Notes: generated from the letters alone by a model not told the origin. Positions 25,901 to 34,763 are shown, counted from the stretch's first letter. The stretch is 64,000 nucleotides of DNA from Spinacia oleracea (GCF_020520425.1 NC_079490.1:43842723-43906722), one strand, 5' to 3'. Numbers and translations are program-made.

Positions 25901-26692
25901 TAAGGGTAACCATTACCACCATTTGTTACCTACTTACCTTTCCCAAACCTATGAAAACAAATTGATATCGTCCTCAATACAATCCCCAGTCTGTTACAAG
26001 TGATTCCTTACCTAAGCTATATCAAAAAAAACTAAGAATGGTAATAGCTAACGTCACCCATTCCATTCCATTTTCATTCCTAAATTTATACCAAACATGC
26101 ACTTAAACTAAAATGGCCTTGTTATCACGCAACTAAGATTGTGTAACATCTGACCACACTCCCCAGAGCAAGACCTTCCTCAGAGGCATCGGAATAACTG
26201 TGATATTGTGCTTACACTCATAAGTTCGAATTATTTAACTCCAACTCTAATCTAGTTTATCAGCAACAAAATTCACAAATTGTACAAGAGCCAATACACT
26301 CGACAACAAACCCGGTTTCGCCTACATCCTTAAGCATTAATCAATAAATCCCACCAAGCAAACAAAAGCCCACTTGCTATATTCACACAATAAATCCATA
26401 AACTAGCAAAGCTCAAAAAACAATTATGATAATAAAGCAATACCTTCAATAGACGGTCTTGTCCCACTCCAATGGAAGAAACGTCCTTAGATGGGGCACC
26501 AGCAGCCTGAGAGACGACCCTAAGCCGGCGATTAGCCCTGAAAGTGGTGGTAATTCGAGGTGGGTAGCGGCCATTTTGGCGAGAAGATGAAGGGAAATTG
26601 GAGTTTCTGAGGGGGTAACTTACGCCAGCGTTGGCGGGGAATAGAACTGTGAGGCGGGAGATGGCCGTTGTAGTGGTGGTTGCACTAGCCAT
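7994..26692 (-). CDS. LEPA: Chloroplast translation factor LepA/EF4, complete 22-exon gene
   Basis: This is a ribosome-binding GTPase (back-translocase EF4) acting in the chloroplast stroma. Exons in coding order: 26692-26444, 25545-25369, 25141-25055, 23359-23303, 23225-23160, 22934-22872, 21774-21730, 21608-21508, 18035-17939, 16912-16841, 15692-15538, 15433-15376, 14051-13971, 13875-13789, 13467-13396, 13293-13159, 13035-12962, 12467-12380, 12018-11941, 10473-10398, 10266-10226, 8089-7994. All introns are GT-AG, the phases close, and the product is 684 aa, close to plant relatives. Residues 1 to about 70 are Ser/Thr/Arg-rich and read as a transit peptide. GTPase motifs follow: AHIDHGKST (96-104), RERGIT (133-138), DTPGH (161-165), NKID (215-218) and SAK (246-248). 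Family-specific parts follow: [51 protein letters not shown] and the EF4 C-terminal tail ending [20 protein letters not shown]. The start at 26692 was chosen for the MASATTTTT transit-peptide start. An in-frame ATG lies 33 bp upstream. Confidence 0.96.
8417..8626. mobile_element. Stowaway-like MITE in the last LEPA intron
   Basis: The left terminus CTCCCTTCGG... pairs with the right terminus ...ACAGAGGGAG, with TA on both sides (8415-8416 and 8627-8628). It is 210 bp long with a pyrimidine-rich interior. It lies in the intron between exon 22 and exon 21. Confidence 0.75.
8640..9556. other. Intron sequence, no feature recognised
   Basis: This is AT-rich intron of LEPA between two MITEs. A few short open runs (for example 9165-9406) have no family features. 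A C-run lies near 9315. Confidence 0.4.
9559..9929. mobile_element. Degraded Stowaway-like MITE in the last LEPA intron
   Basis: The left terminus CTCCCTCTGTTTC is followed by AAATGCATCACTTGC. The right end carries the inverse (GCAAGTGATGCATTTAA...AACAGAGGAAATAC). TA lies at 9557-9558 and 9931-9932. The right terminus has several substitutions. Confidence 0.7.
10204..10220. repeat. (G)17 homopolymer next to a splice donor
   Basis: Seventeen consecutive G on the + strand read as C on the LEPA strand. They begin six bases inside the intron after the donor of the 41-bp exon 21 (10226-10266). Confidence 0.9.
12515..12763. mobile_element. Probable Stowaway-like MITE in a LEPA intron
   Basis: The right end ...GGCGGAAGAGGGAG is followed by TA (12764-12765). 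The left end near 12515 (TTTCCGTCCCCCATTAG) is only loosely complementary. The interior differs in base use from the flanking intron. The left boundary is uncertain. Confidence 0.45.
14148..14500. mobile_element. Stowaway-like MITE, family A, reverse orientation
   Basis: It is 353 bp long, with termini CTCCGTCCGTTTC and GAAATGGAGGGAA, and TA on both sides. The interior is the reverse complement of the MITEs at 3024-3376 and 3941-4296 (for example GACACAAATTTTGATAGAAT). It lies in the LEPA intron between exons 13 and 12. Confidence 0.85.
14503..15375. other. Intron remainder, C-rich stretch, unassigned
   Basis: Positions 14525-14800 are unusually C-rich for an intron (many CCAC, CCCC and ACCGC tracts) and may be an old insertion. 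No terminal repeats or coding frame are recognised. Confidence 0.35.
17149..17290 (-). mobile_element. 5'-truncated LINE 3' end with poly(A) tail
   Basis: Read on the minus strand, this ends TTTTGGTCAGTAATAAAATTT followed by CTTTTACTTGCC and a run of A (T run at 17149-17158 on +). That is the typical 3' end of plant L1 LINEs. It lies in the LEPA intron between exons 10 and 9, in the same orientation as LEPA. The truncated 5' edge near 17290 is approximate. Confidence 0.65.
18378..18804 (+). mobile_element. LINE-type pol C-terminal fragment with tail
   Basis: The frame from 18378 reads ...[20 protein letters not shown] then a TGA. After a frame change it continues [16 protein letters not shown]...DRY with a stop at 18591-18593. 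This matches the C-terminal zf-RVT/IWRERN-like tail of plant LINE polyproteins. A 3'UTR-like stretch leads to C12 (18781-18792) and A12 (18793-18804). It lies in the 3.5-kb LEPA intron between exons 9 and 8, antisense to LEPA, and is non-functional. Confidence 0.65.
19381..19638. mobile_element. MITE with CTTCCTCCGTTTCAAAATACTTG terminal repeats
   Basis: The left terminus CTTCCTCCGTTTCAAAATAC is inverted at the right end (AAGTATTTTGAAAAGGATGAAA), with TA on both sides. It is about 258 bp long. A second internal ATGTTGCAAGTATT inverse lies near 19572. It lies in the LEPA intron between exons 9 and 8. Confidence 0.75.
19641..21507. other. Remainder of the largest LEPA intron, unassigned
   Basis: No terminal repeats were found. 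Positions 20142-20282 stay open on the + strand (reading [21 protein letters not shown]...) until a TGA. It looks more like coding sequence than the flanks but is not recognised. The rest is AT-rich intron. Confidence 0.3.
23360..25054. other. Large LEPA intron with CAA/CAG-rich patch, unassigned
   Basis: Positions 24230-24345 are dense in CAACA/CAGCAG. Positions 24438-24500 hold two copies of a GGTGRCCTCAAGTCACTA block about 36 bp apart. A decayed LTR is possible, but no target duplication or clean termini were found. Confidence 0.3.
25788..26102. mobile_element. Tourist-like (PIF/Harbinger) MITE in LEPA intron 1
   Basis: The termini GAGCATGTTTGGTATAAA and TTTATACCAAACATGCAC are inverted repeats. 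The 3-bp target duplication TTA lies at 25785-25787 and 26103-26105. It is 315 bp long with no ORF. Confidence 0.88.
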
Positions 26693-26896
26693 TGGCGCCT
26701 CTCTGTATTTACTGGTTTTTTGCAAGGTTTTTTTTAGTGTTTGTGGATCATGTTCTTCATTTTCTTTTCTTTTCTTTTTTTTTTATTTTGGACAATTGGT
26801 TTTGTTTGTTTGGGTTGGGGTATTCGGTTTTGAGCCACATAGAGAAAAGGATTGGTTTCTTAGTTACAACTTGCAATAGCCCAGTCAAAATAAACA
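26693..26896 (-). promoter_or_regulatory. LEPA 5'UTR / proximal promoter
   Basis: These 204 bp separate the LEPA start codon from the outer MITE. The stretch is T-rich on the + strand (A-rich on the LEPA strand, near 26760-26790). I cannot place a TATA box with confidence. All sequence further upstream for 3.3 kb is nested transposons. Confidence 0.45.
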
Positions 26897-26981
26897 CTCC
26901 CTCCGTTCCATAATACCAGTTACACGTATCTTTGCACAAATTTTAGGTGATAAGTAGTTGTTTGGTTATCAATTGTTATTT

Positions 26982-29900
26982 CACAAATTCTTATTTACAA
27001 TGGGTGTACAATAAATATTGTACACCGGAGTAATTGTAATCCCCCGTAATTTTATTTATATATTTCAACGAATATTTAACATATTTAATATATATTTAAA
27101 CATAATTTATGGATTTTAGAAACGAATATGTAATTGAAATATAATTATTTTATTTCATTTCGAATACTTTTAATGATTATGAAATCAAAATGTATTTTCG
27201 AGTTTTACTTTAAAACGAACTCGAATTCGAAACCACGTTCTATTGAAATTAGAAAACAAGTCCTAACCATTTCGGATTCAGCAACCTAAATTCTACTCCT
27301 GGCCCAATTGGGCAAATCCCAAACCAATAAAACCCCAAAACCTTACTCCCTTCCCTTTTCCTAATTCACGTAAAAAAAAAAGAAAAAAAAAAAAGAGATC
27401 AGACTCCCTTCCTTCAACCTCACGTACTCCCAGCCGTCCCTCTCCCTCTCTCAGCCGTGTGCCCTCCACGCCGTCGTCCCAGCCGCCGACCACCACGCAC
27501 GGTAATCTCAGCCCTCTCTCTCCTCTTGCAATCCTCTTTCTTTCTTCCTCTGTTTTCGGTCTTCCCCCCCCCCCCTCGTTTTTTTCGTGCTTCCCTTAAT
27601 GCTTGCGTGTTCTCAGCCCCGCTCGCGCAGCAGCCACCGCACGCCGCCGCCGTGCCCAGCCCCTCGTCGTGAGCCACCACCTACCAGCCGGCCGAACCTC
27701 TCTCCTCTTTGGTTCTTGGTTATTTCTTAAACCCTAAGTAACTAATTATTTTAAATTAATTATAATTGTTGATTTAAATTATGTTCTTGATATTAAATTC
27801 ATAATTTTTATGGTTTGAACATGATTTTCAGATGTTGGTTGAGTTTATAAACGAATTAATTTCAAGTTTTGGTTGATTGAATTATAAGTTAGGGCTTATT
27901 ATGATTTATTAATTTGAATTATGTTTCCTTGAATTAAAGCTATGGGTTTTGTGATTTAAATTATGAATTTAAGATTATATGAATTTTATAATAAAGTTAT
28001 TAATTTTCAGATTATGTAATTACATTGAAATATTGGTTTTGATTGTTTAAAGTATGAAATTCAAGGTTTTTATGATTATTAATCATGATGAGTTGAGTGA
28101 GGATTATTGAATTGGTTGTTTTGAGATACTAGGAACGTAGATTGACCATGGTGAAGCTTTTAAATGAATTTATATTGCTGAAAATTCAAAGTACGATGTT
28201 TGCAAAAGTTTTCAACGAATTTCAATCACTAATTCAATAATTTTGATTCTAGGAAATCAAATGTTTAAGTTTTGATATTGGGGAAAGTTCTAAATATGTT
28301 TAGGATGCATTTAGAATGCTCTCTTATGGTTATCAATGATTAGGAATTGATTGGGAATATTTGTTGGTTGTTTTAGGCGGAGAATTCTCTTTAGGCGACT
28401 TTTGAAAGTGTTAAAGTGGCCTATCAGTTTGTTTACACAAGGTACGTACATACCTGTGTGCTTGGAATGTGTGTTAATTGTTGAAACCATGTTGAATTGT
28501 TGATAAACTTGGTTATGTTGATGTTGTTGATGAACTTAGTCAGGTTGAAATTGCATGTTTAATACTGTTGGATGAACATATTGAACTTATATTGCATTTT
28601 GAGGATTATAACATGTTAGTATGGATGATTGATGCAAACATGTTTGATTGGGAACACTAGATTACTTAGCATATGATTTAGATCAGTTGATTGTTGTTCC
28701 CTTTTAGCTTTTCACTACTTTATGAGGGCGGAGGACCTTGTTTAGTAAGTTGAAACCTTATACCCATATACAGGGGTTGATCAGTATTAAAAGAAAGATT
28801 GGAGTTAATTGGAATGAGTCTTGTTTGGTGCCTTTGTGAGTTGTATGCCTTATGTGATTGTTGAGTCATAACAGGGTGTCAATTTGTAAATCATGTAAAG
28901 TGAAACTGAGTAGCAATAGCTTTAGACTGTGCACGTCTAAAGTGACGGACAAACAGGAGTTGGGGTTCATGGTGGTAGCCCATGGCCTTTCATTCGGACC
29001 GGATTGATCACCGCGTCCTATTTTTAGTCAAACGTTCCTCGATATCGCAGGTCACCGAGGTTACGGAGTCGCGCCCGTACCTCGTCTTCCTTAGTGAAGA
29101 CTTCTAGCTAGAAAACTCGGTCCATTGCCTATTTCAATTAAAATAATATTATTGCTATAAAAGTCTAGTCCAGTCTAGCCTAGTCTAGTTAAGTATGGTC
29201 GTCAGATTATCATGCTTTGTCTGCCCTTACTTATGTTCATTAGTATCATGTTAGGATTGGTTGTTTAATAGTATCATGTTAGGATTATTATTGTTTTAGT
29301 ATGTAGTACTCAGCTTTGCTGATTACGTGCTTTGTTTGTGTGTGTTGATCATGGCTATGCCTTATTGATCCTGTGATGACCCATCTTTGGTGAGCAGTCT
29401 CTAAGGATCAATAAGCGTTGCCCATCTACAGGTTTGAAGATGATGCATCATTGGGATCGGGATTAGAGAGCTTGTAGTTATATTTTCTTTATTAAGTGAT
29501 TTGGTTTGTTAACTTAAATTTGAAATTTGTCGTACTATTCGTATTTCCTTATTTCAGTTAATTGGTTTTGGACCTAATATGTAATAAGATTATTTATGAA
29601 CCTAAAAGTTAGTTTTATGTTTTCCGCTGCAAAATTCTGAATAAGCCGTTACGTTTTCACACGGACGATAATACTTTGATAATTCCCTACAGTTATATTT
29701 AAAAAGGGTTATTTTAGAAAATGGGAATTGTCGGGGTGTTACAGTAATAGTTAACCCAAAATGCTTAAAAGTTAAGCATATATATGTAAAAGTTATCTAT
29801 TTTTAAGTGATAAATTTTTTCATTTTAGTAAAACTTATTTCTTCAAAATCACTAATAATGTATAAAATTAATAATTTAACCCTTTAAATTATTTATCTAT

Positions 29901-30021
29901 CAATTTTTTTTTACTAATATAAAAGTTAATCATAACTAAGTTAAAGTTACAAAAAAAATGATTAAAGTTATCTTGGTGTACAATAAATTTATTGTACAAC
30001 TTGTGCACGCAAGACCTTTTG
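26982..30021. mobile_element. MULE-type MITE with hairpin ends, split by a solo LTR
   Basis: The 9-bp target duplication TTGTTATTT lies at 26973-26981 and 30022-30030. The ends are inverted repeats of about 45 bp, each holding a palindrome: TGTACAATA/TATTGTACA at 27005-27024 on the left and its match at 29977-29998 on the right. With the LTR removed the element is about 326 bp, AT-rich, with repeated AAAGTTA motifs. The Mutator-like class is inferred from the 9-bp duplication and long inverted ends. Confidence 0.8.
27035..29743 (+). mobile_element. Solo LTR, Ty3/Gypsy Tekay/Del-like, 2709 bp
   Basis: It starts TGTAATCCCCCG and ends CGGGGTGTTACA. The perfect 5-bp target duplication GTAAT lies at 27030-27034 and 29744-29748, and no internal retroelement region remains. 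It therefore arose by LTR-LTR recombination, or is a similar terminal-repeat derivative. The U3-like part is AT-rich. A C-rich, CCGCC-dense stretch at 27420-27690 resembles the transcribed start of these LTRs. It sits 343 bp upstream of the LEPA start codon, in divergent orientation. The start/end style is that of chromovirus Tekay LTRs (family knowledge). Confidence 0.88.
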
Positions 30022-30564
30022 TTGTTATTTTGTTGAAAAATAGATGTGATATGAGTTAGTTGGGTAGTTTTTAAAATGAATGAGAGATGGTGTGGGGACA
30101 AAAAAAAATAGTGGGAAGAGAGAGGCATTATAATAATTGTGGGGTCATTCCTAATTTAGAAGTGTAACAACTAATCTGGGACGGACGAAAAAGGAATGTG
30201 TAACAACTAATCTGGGACAGAGGGAGTACGGTTTTTTCATGAGATCCCCGAACTTTTACTAGATATTCAAAATATCCCTAACTCTTCAAAAATGTATCAA
30301 ATACTTCTAAGGTTTGTAAAAATGCAAAAAAATAACCTTTTGGCTAACGAACGTTAATGTCGTTAACACATTAACGTCAAATAAGAAAATTAACACATAA
30401 CCCATCAAACTAATACACGTGTCAAATTTCTATTGGTGCAAAATTTGTTTTAATAAAAATCAATTGAACTTTTCCTTTTTTAATTTTTCTTTAATTCCAT
30501 TTTTTTGTCTTCGATCTCTTCCAAAGAACAGCATGGTCACTGGCTCACTGTTGGGAACGCCAAG

Positions 30565-31081
30565 TGTTAGAATCCAAACTTCCTTTACTTGTATTTCTCC
30601 TTTCTATTGCTTTATAGGATCTTTCTAATAGTTTTCTAGGCTTTAGGGAGAATTATTATGTTACTGTAATTCCAGTGTTCACTGGGAAGATTTAGCTAAT
30701 TCAAAATAAACCTCTATGAGGGGTATGAACCAATACCTCTCATCAGAAGTTGCCTTTGCTTAATTCATGTGTTGTTACTAGCCTTTATAGATATTGTGTT
30801 GTCGCATGCTTTTAAGCTTTCAAAGACCATCAAAGTCCCTTGCAAAACAGATACACTCTCGTCGTCGGTCCCGCTTGTGCCTGTTGTGCGCACACAAGCG
30901 CCCCGATCGACCCTCGACCCTCGCTCTTGTCGCCAATAGGCAAGAGTGCCCATTCTAAAGTAAACACCCGCTCGTGCCCCGAGCCTTGAGATTCACTTTC
31001 CGCACAAGGCTTGCGCCCTTGCCGCCCCATAGGCAAGAGTGCGCCGCACGGATCCAGTGTTAAAACACTCGGACCGTGACA
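30565..31081 (+). repeat. 5' LTR of the TR-GAG element
   Basis: It starts TGTTAGAATCCAAAC and ends CTCGGACCGTGACA, and is 517 bp long. It contains two copies of a CAATAGGCAAGAGTG-like block (near 30933 and 31030). The interval 30850-31070 is GC-rich. Confidence 0.95.
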
Positions 31082-31083
31082 GT

Positions 31084-31095
31084 TGGTATCAGAGC
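31084..31095 (+). other. Primer-binding site, initiator tRNA-Met type
   Basis: TGGTATCAGAGC, two bases after the 5' LTR, is the standard complement of the plant initiator tRNA-Met 3' end. Confidence 0.92.
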
Positions 31096-31140
31096 CAAGG
31101 TTCAAACCTAGGCATCGAGAGACCCAAGAAGCAAACTGAG

Positions 31141-32352
31141 ATGGAAACAATCGAAGAAAGACTATCCTGGCTGGAAGGCAAGTCAGAGAGCTGGACCCGA
31201 CTCGAGGAGATTGTGATTGGCCACGCCAAAGAGATAGAAAGACTCGAGGGTGCGGTCGATGAGCTCATGCAAAAGAAAGAAGCGCTTTAGGAACAATTCA
31301 ACTTTGTCCAGAAGCAAGCTGAAGATGCCCAAGATAAATGCGCGACACTGATGCGTGCTGCAAGGACTGACTCGAGTGGAGGTGGTGCGATGAAGATCAA
31401 ACCTCCAAAGCCTCGAGACTACAGTGGGGCTAGAGACTCGAAGGAAGTTGATAACTTCCTCTTCGACATGGAGCAGTATTTCAGAATTTGTCAACTGAGT
31501 GACAACCTAAAGGTGGATATCGCGACCATGCATTTGTCGGATGATGCGAAGCTGTGGTGGCGCACCAAGCACACCGATATCGAAGAGGGGAAAATAAAGA
31601 TAGACACCTGGGAAGAGTTCAAGAAGGAACTCAAGGATCAGTTCTACCCCGAGAACACCGAGTTTGTTGCAAGAATGAAGCTGCAGGAGATCCGCCACAA
31701 GGGCTCCATACGCGACTATGTGAAATAATACTCGGCTTGCATGTTTGACATCCGTGATATGAATGAAAAGGATCGGTTGTTCAACTTTGTTCACGGGTAA
31801 CAAGAATGGGCGCAGCGTGAAGTATTGAGGGCGAAAGTTGACACTCTTTCGGCCGCTATGACTGCTGCAGAGGGACTAATGGACTACTCCGCAGGGAGGG
31901 GACATCGCTCGGAAGAAGGAACAAGGGGGACGCCTACAAGCTTGGAGGGACCAACCCCAAGCTCACCCAAGAGTGTGAGAAATGACTCAAGGGTGTCGTC
32001 CAGCTTAGTCGGGGGATTCAAGAAAGGAAATGGGGGAGGAGACTCACAGAAATCCTGGTCATCACCTTCCGTATCAAAAAAGGAATCCAAAATCAGCACG
32101 CCCTTGGGAAACATTAGTAGACTTAACTGTTTTCTATGTCGAGGCCCACACAAATGGTGGGAGTGCAAACACAAAGGGGAGACCGACAACCTACAGAGGA
32201 AGTTGTCGGCCATGTCCGTGGAGGAAACTCCAAAAGAGACAGAAGAAGAAGCATGCAATGAAGACGACGAACCCCGCATAATGAGTTTCGTCTACATGAT
32301 GTATACAATGGGGAAAGAGACCCGAAGACAAGAGAGGAATCCACAAACGTGA
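31141..32352 (+). pseudogene. gag of the TR-GAG element, three in-frame stops
   Basis: One frame runs from the ATG at 31141 to the TGA at 32350-32352, interrupted by TAG (31288-31290), TAA (31726-31728) and TAA (31798-31800). The N-terminal part is a predicted coiled coil (IEERLSWLEGK...). The middle is a Ty3-type retrotransposon Gag domain (PPKPRDYSGARDSKEVDNFL, LSDDAKLWWRTK, FKKELKDQFYPEN). The C-terminal part is Ser/Pro/Lys-rich with a zinc knuckle CFLCRGPHKWWEC (CX2CX3HX4C, Cys codon at 32128), followed by an acidic tail. It forms the particle shell and binds RNA in intact relatives. It is not translatable as one protein here unless stops are read through. Confidence 0.88.
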
Positions 32353-32978
32353 TGTATGTGGACCTCGTGATAAATGGGAGGAATGCTCGATCCATGGTAG
32401 ACACCGGCGCCTCTCACAACTTTGTGACCGAAGCAAAAGCCCGAAGATTGGGGTTAGTGCTCAAGAAAGGAGGCGGTAGCATGAAATCCGTCAACTCCAA
32501 AGCCAAGCCGATTCTCGGTGTGGCTGAACAGGTGGAAGCAAAGTTGGGAGACTGGGAAAGAAAAATGAACTTCAATGTCGTCAAAATGGACGACTTCAAC
32601 CTTGTACTTGGATTGGAGTTCCTCCGCTCCAGCAAAGCAGTTGTAATGCCTCACTTGAATTCTTTGCTTGTAGCAGGTGGACAAACTTGCCTGGTTCGAA
32701 GTACAGGTACTCCCACAAAGACAAAAGAGAAGGGTCGATTCCTTTCGGCAATGCGAGTGATCGAGCCACTCAGAAAGGCGACATCCCAGATACCCCTTCG
32801 CATCAGAAACAAGAAACAAGATACAAGCTCAAGCCAAGTCGCTCCGAGCCAGAAACCGAAAACAAGGAAGACTTGGATTCACAAGATTCACCAGCCTATC
32901 AAGACACAACAAGATTCAAGAAGACGTACTCCAGCAACCGCCATCAACCAACGGCGCAGAGAAGACTACAGAGTTTAG
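32352..32978 (+). CDS. Retropepsin-like aspartic protease of the TR-GAG element
   Basis: An open frame of 208 aa starts at an ATG that overlaps the gag stop by one base, in a different frame. The active site VDTGASHNF has Asp17-Thr-Gly near the N-terminus. It is preceded by YVDLVINGRNARSM and followed by LGLVLKKGGG and FNLVLGLEFLRSS, as in Ty3-type retropepsins (plant gag-asp proteases). The last ~90 residues are a basic, Gln/Thr/Lys-rich tail without a recognised domain, ending in a stop where pol would begin in a full element. Unlike gag, it has no stop codon. Confidence 0.82.
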   Translation: MYVDLVINGRNARSMVDTGASHNFVTEAKARRLGLVLKKGGGSMKSVNSKAKPILGVAEQVEAKLGDWERKMNFNVVKMDDFNLVLGLEFLRSSKAVVMPHLNSLLVAGGQTCLVRSTGTPTKTKEKGRFLSAMRVIEPLRKATSQIPLRIRNKKQDTSSSQVAPSQKPKTRKTWIHKIHQPIKTQQDSRRRTPATAINQRRREDYRV

Positions 32979-33037
32979 AATAGGAGCTTTTTCTTTCATC
33001 TTTTGTAACTCTTGTAAGTCGACGAGGGCGTCGACAA

Positions 33038-33053
33038 CTTAAGTGGGGGAGGA
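33038..33053 (+). other. Polypurine tract of the TR-GAG element
   Basis: CTTAAGTGGGGGAGGA lies directly before the 3' LTR and is the usual plus-strand primer position. Confidence 0.88.
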
Positions 33054-33571
33054 TGTTAGAATCCAAACTTCATTTACTTGTATTTCTCCTTTCTATTGCT
33101 TTATAGGATCTTTCTAATAGTTTTCTAGGCTTTAGGGAGAATTATTATGTTACTGTAATTCCAGTATTCACTGGGAAGATTTAGCTAATTCAAAATAAAC
33201 CTCTATGAGGGGTATGAACCAATACCTCTCATCAGAAGTTGCCTTTGCTTAATTCATGTGTTGTTGCTAGCCTTTATAGATATTGTGTTGTCGCATGCTT
33301 TTAAGTTTTCCAAGACCCATCAAAGTCTCTTGCAAAACAGATACACTCTCGTCGTCGGTCCCGCTTGTGACTGTTGTGCGCACACAAGCGCCCCGATCGA
33401 CCCTCGGCCCTCGCTCTTGTCGCCAATAGGCAAGAGTGTCCGTTCTAAAGCAAACACCCGCTCGTGCCTCGAGCCTTGAGATTCACTTTCCGCACAAGGC
33501 TTGCGCCCTTGTCGCCCCATAGGCAAGAGTGCGCCGCACGGATCCGGTGTTAAAACACTCGGACCGTGACA
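33054..33571 (+). repeat. 3' LTR of the TR-GAG element
   Basis: It is 518 bp with the same termini as the 5' LTR. The changes are mostly transitions, and there is one extra C near 33317. Confidence 0.95.
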
Positions 33572-34763
33572 CCAAGCCACCGCCCGTGTCATCTCTCGTC
33601 ATTGATGTTCTTGCTAGTGTATTACGCCGCCTAAACATTCCATCTCTTCTACTCCTCTTGTCGCCATCCTCTCTCTCTCTCCTCTACCAACATTCTCCTC
33701 ATGAATTCCTAACTATCCTAAGATCCTGCTACCTCGGGTTTAATTTCCTATGGTGGAAGGATCCCCGACGAGTGGTGTCAAAGCTTTGTGCTAATGGAAG
33801 AATATATCGTAGTTAGGGTGGGATTTGGGGTGGTTGAAATTGTTAGAGTGAAATTAAGTATTGGAGGAGAGAGAAAGGATAAACCCCTAATCGGGAAGAA
33901 TTGGGGAAAGAGAAGGAATTGAAGATGACGTTGTTGAAGGAACTTCAGGAGACAAAAATACATTAACAGAATTTGAGAGTGGAATGAAAGAAAAAGAGTA
34001 AGAATTGGGGAGGCAGTTGGTGGATGATTTGCGATTAAGGTTCTAGTTGAGATTTCAATTCTTTGGAATTCGCATTATTAGAGCTTCAATTGATTATTGC
34101 ATCAAGATTTGTGTGATAATTTTTGTTGTTCAAAGGAGATAATGATGATGATGATGATGAGTGAAAATGTATCTTACCAGAAAACGAGGAAGAGGAGGGC
34201 TTGAGAGGAGATGAGGGAGAAGGGAGAGAGGAGATAAAAAAAAAAAGTTAATTAATTGTAAGTTATATTGTTGCTTAGGGTTAATGGTTAATCAGTAATA
34301 AGTTTTAGGGTTCATTTGACGTTAATATATTAACGGCTTTAACGTTCGTTAGTCAAAAGGGTATTTTTTTTTGCATTTTTACAAAACTCATGGGTATTTG
34401 GTACATTTTTGAAAAAATGAAGGTATTTCGTGCATTTCGTAAAACCTCAGGGATATTTCATGAAAAACCCAAAAAGATATACTCTCTGCTTGGAATGGAA
34501 ATCAGATTCGAATGCGAACCGAATTCGACCTGATCCCGAAAAAAAGTCTGATCCAAATACGATTAAAAAAGTTTGAATCCAAATATGATTAAAAGTATCT
34601 AAATCCGAACGGGAGGTTGGTCATATTAGGAGTCTGTGGCGGCTCCAACACGAGTCCGGATCCGAGTCCGAATCCGGCCTGAAATTATTTCAATCTGCAT
34701 TATTTTTGACAAACTTTTATATAAGGCAGTCTTACACAAAAGACCACCTTGGTGTCATATAAG

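Larger units (their letters stand above)
26897..30226. mobile_element. Stowaway-like MITE split by nested insertions (outer shell)
   Basis: The left terminus CTCCCTCCGTTCC...CAGTTACAC at 26897 pairs with the right terminus at 30226, which ends GTGTAACAACTAATCTGGGA then CAGAGGGAG. TA follows on the right. CA precedes on the left, so one copy of the duplication has mutated. The two halves are separated by the MULE-type MITE 26982-30021. Without insertions it would be about 290 bp. A second internal TGTAACAACTAATCTGGGAC lies near 30163. Confidence 0.65.
30565..33571 (+). mobile_element. Complete TR-GAG-type LTR element (Gag and protease only)
   Basis: The 5-bp target duplication CCAAG lies at 30560-30564 and 33572-33576. 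Two LTRs of 517 and 518 bp flank a 1972-bp interior holding a tRNA-Met type primer site, a gag frame, a retropepsin frame and a purine tract. There is no reverse transcriptase, RNase H or integrase, and no space for them, so the element depends on another element's enzymes. By eye the LTRs differ at 14 substitutions plus one 1-bp indel (about 2.7%), which indicates a fairly recent insertion. It lies inside the long-TIR element. Confidence 0.93.
30230..34469. mobile_element. Long-TIR non-autonomous DNA element (MULE-like) hosting a retroelement
   Basis: Left arm 30230-30383 and right arm 34305-34469 are inverted copies of about 150 bp. Shared blocks include TTTTTCATGA, TTCAAAAATGTA, GTAAAAATGCAAAAAAA, CTAACGAACGTTAA and ATTAACGTCAAAT. 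The interior beyond the inserted LTR element has no transposase. It includes a C/T-rich stretch at 33580-33720 and an AG-rich stretch at 33840-34240. I could not confirm a 9-bp target duplication, so the superfamily is tentative. Confidence 0.65.

Noticed and set aside
26330-26443. Extension of LEPA exon 1 past 26444 as a continuous frame
   Set aside because: The family sequence stops at GQDRLLK and resumes with VPVSKIRNF in the next exon. A GT donor sits exactly at 26443.
27293-27680. Open frames on both strands in the C-rich part near 27.4 kb
   Set aside because: They are inside the solo LTR 27035-29743, have no domain, and are explained by base composition.
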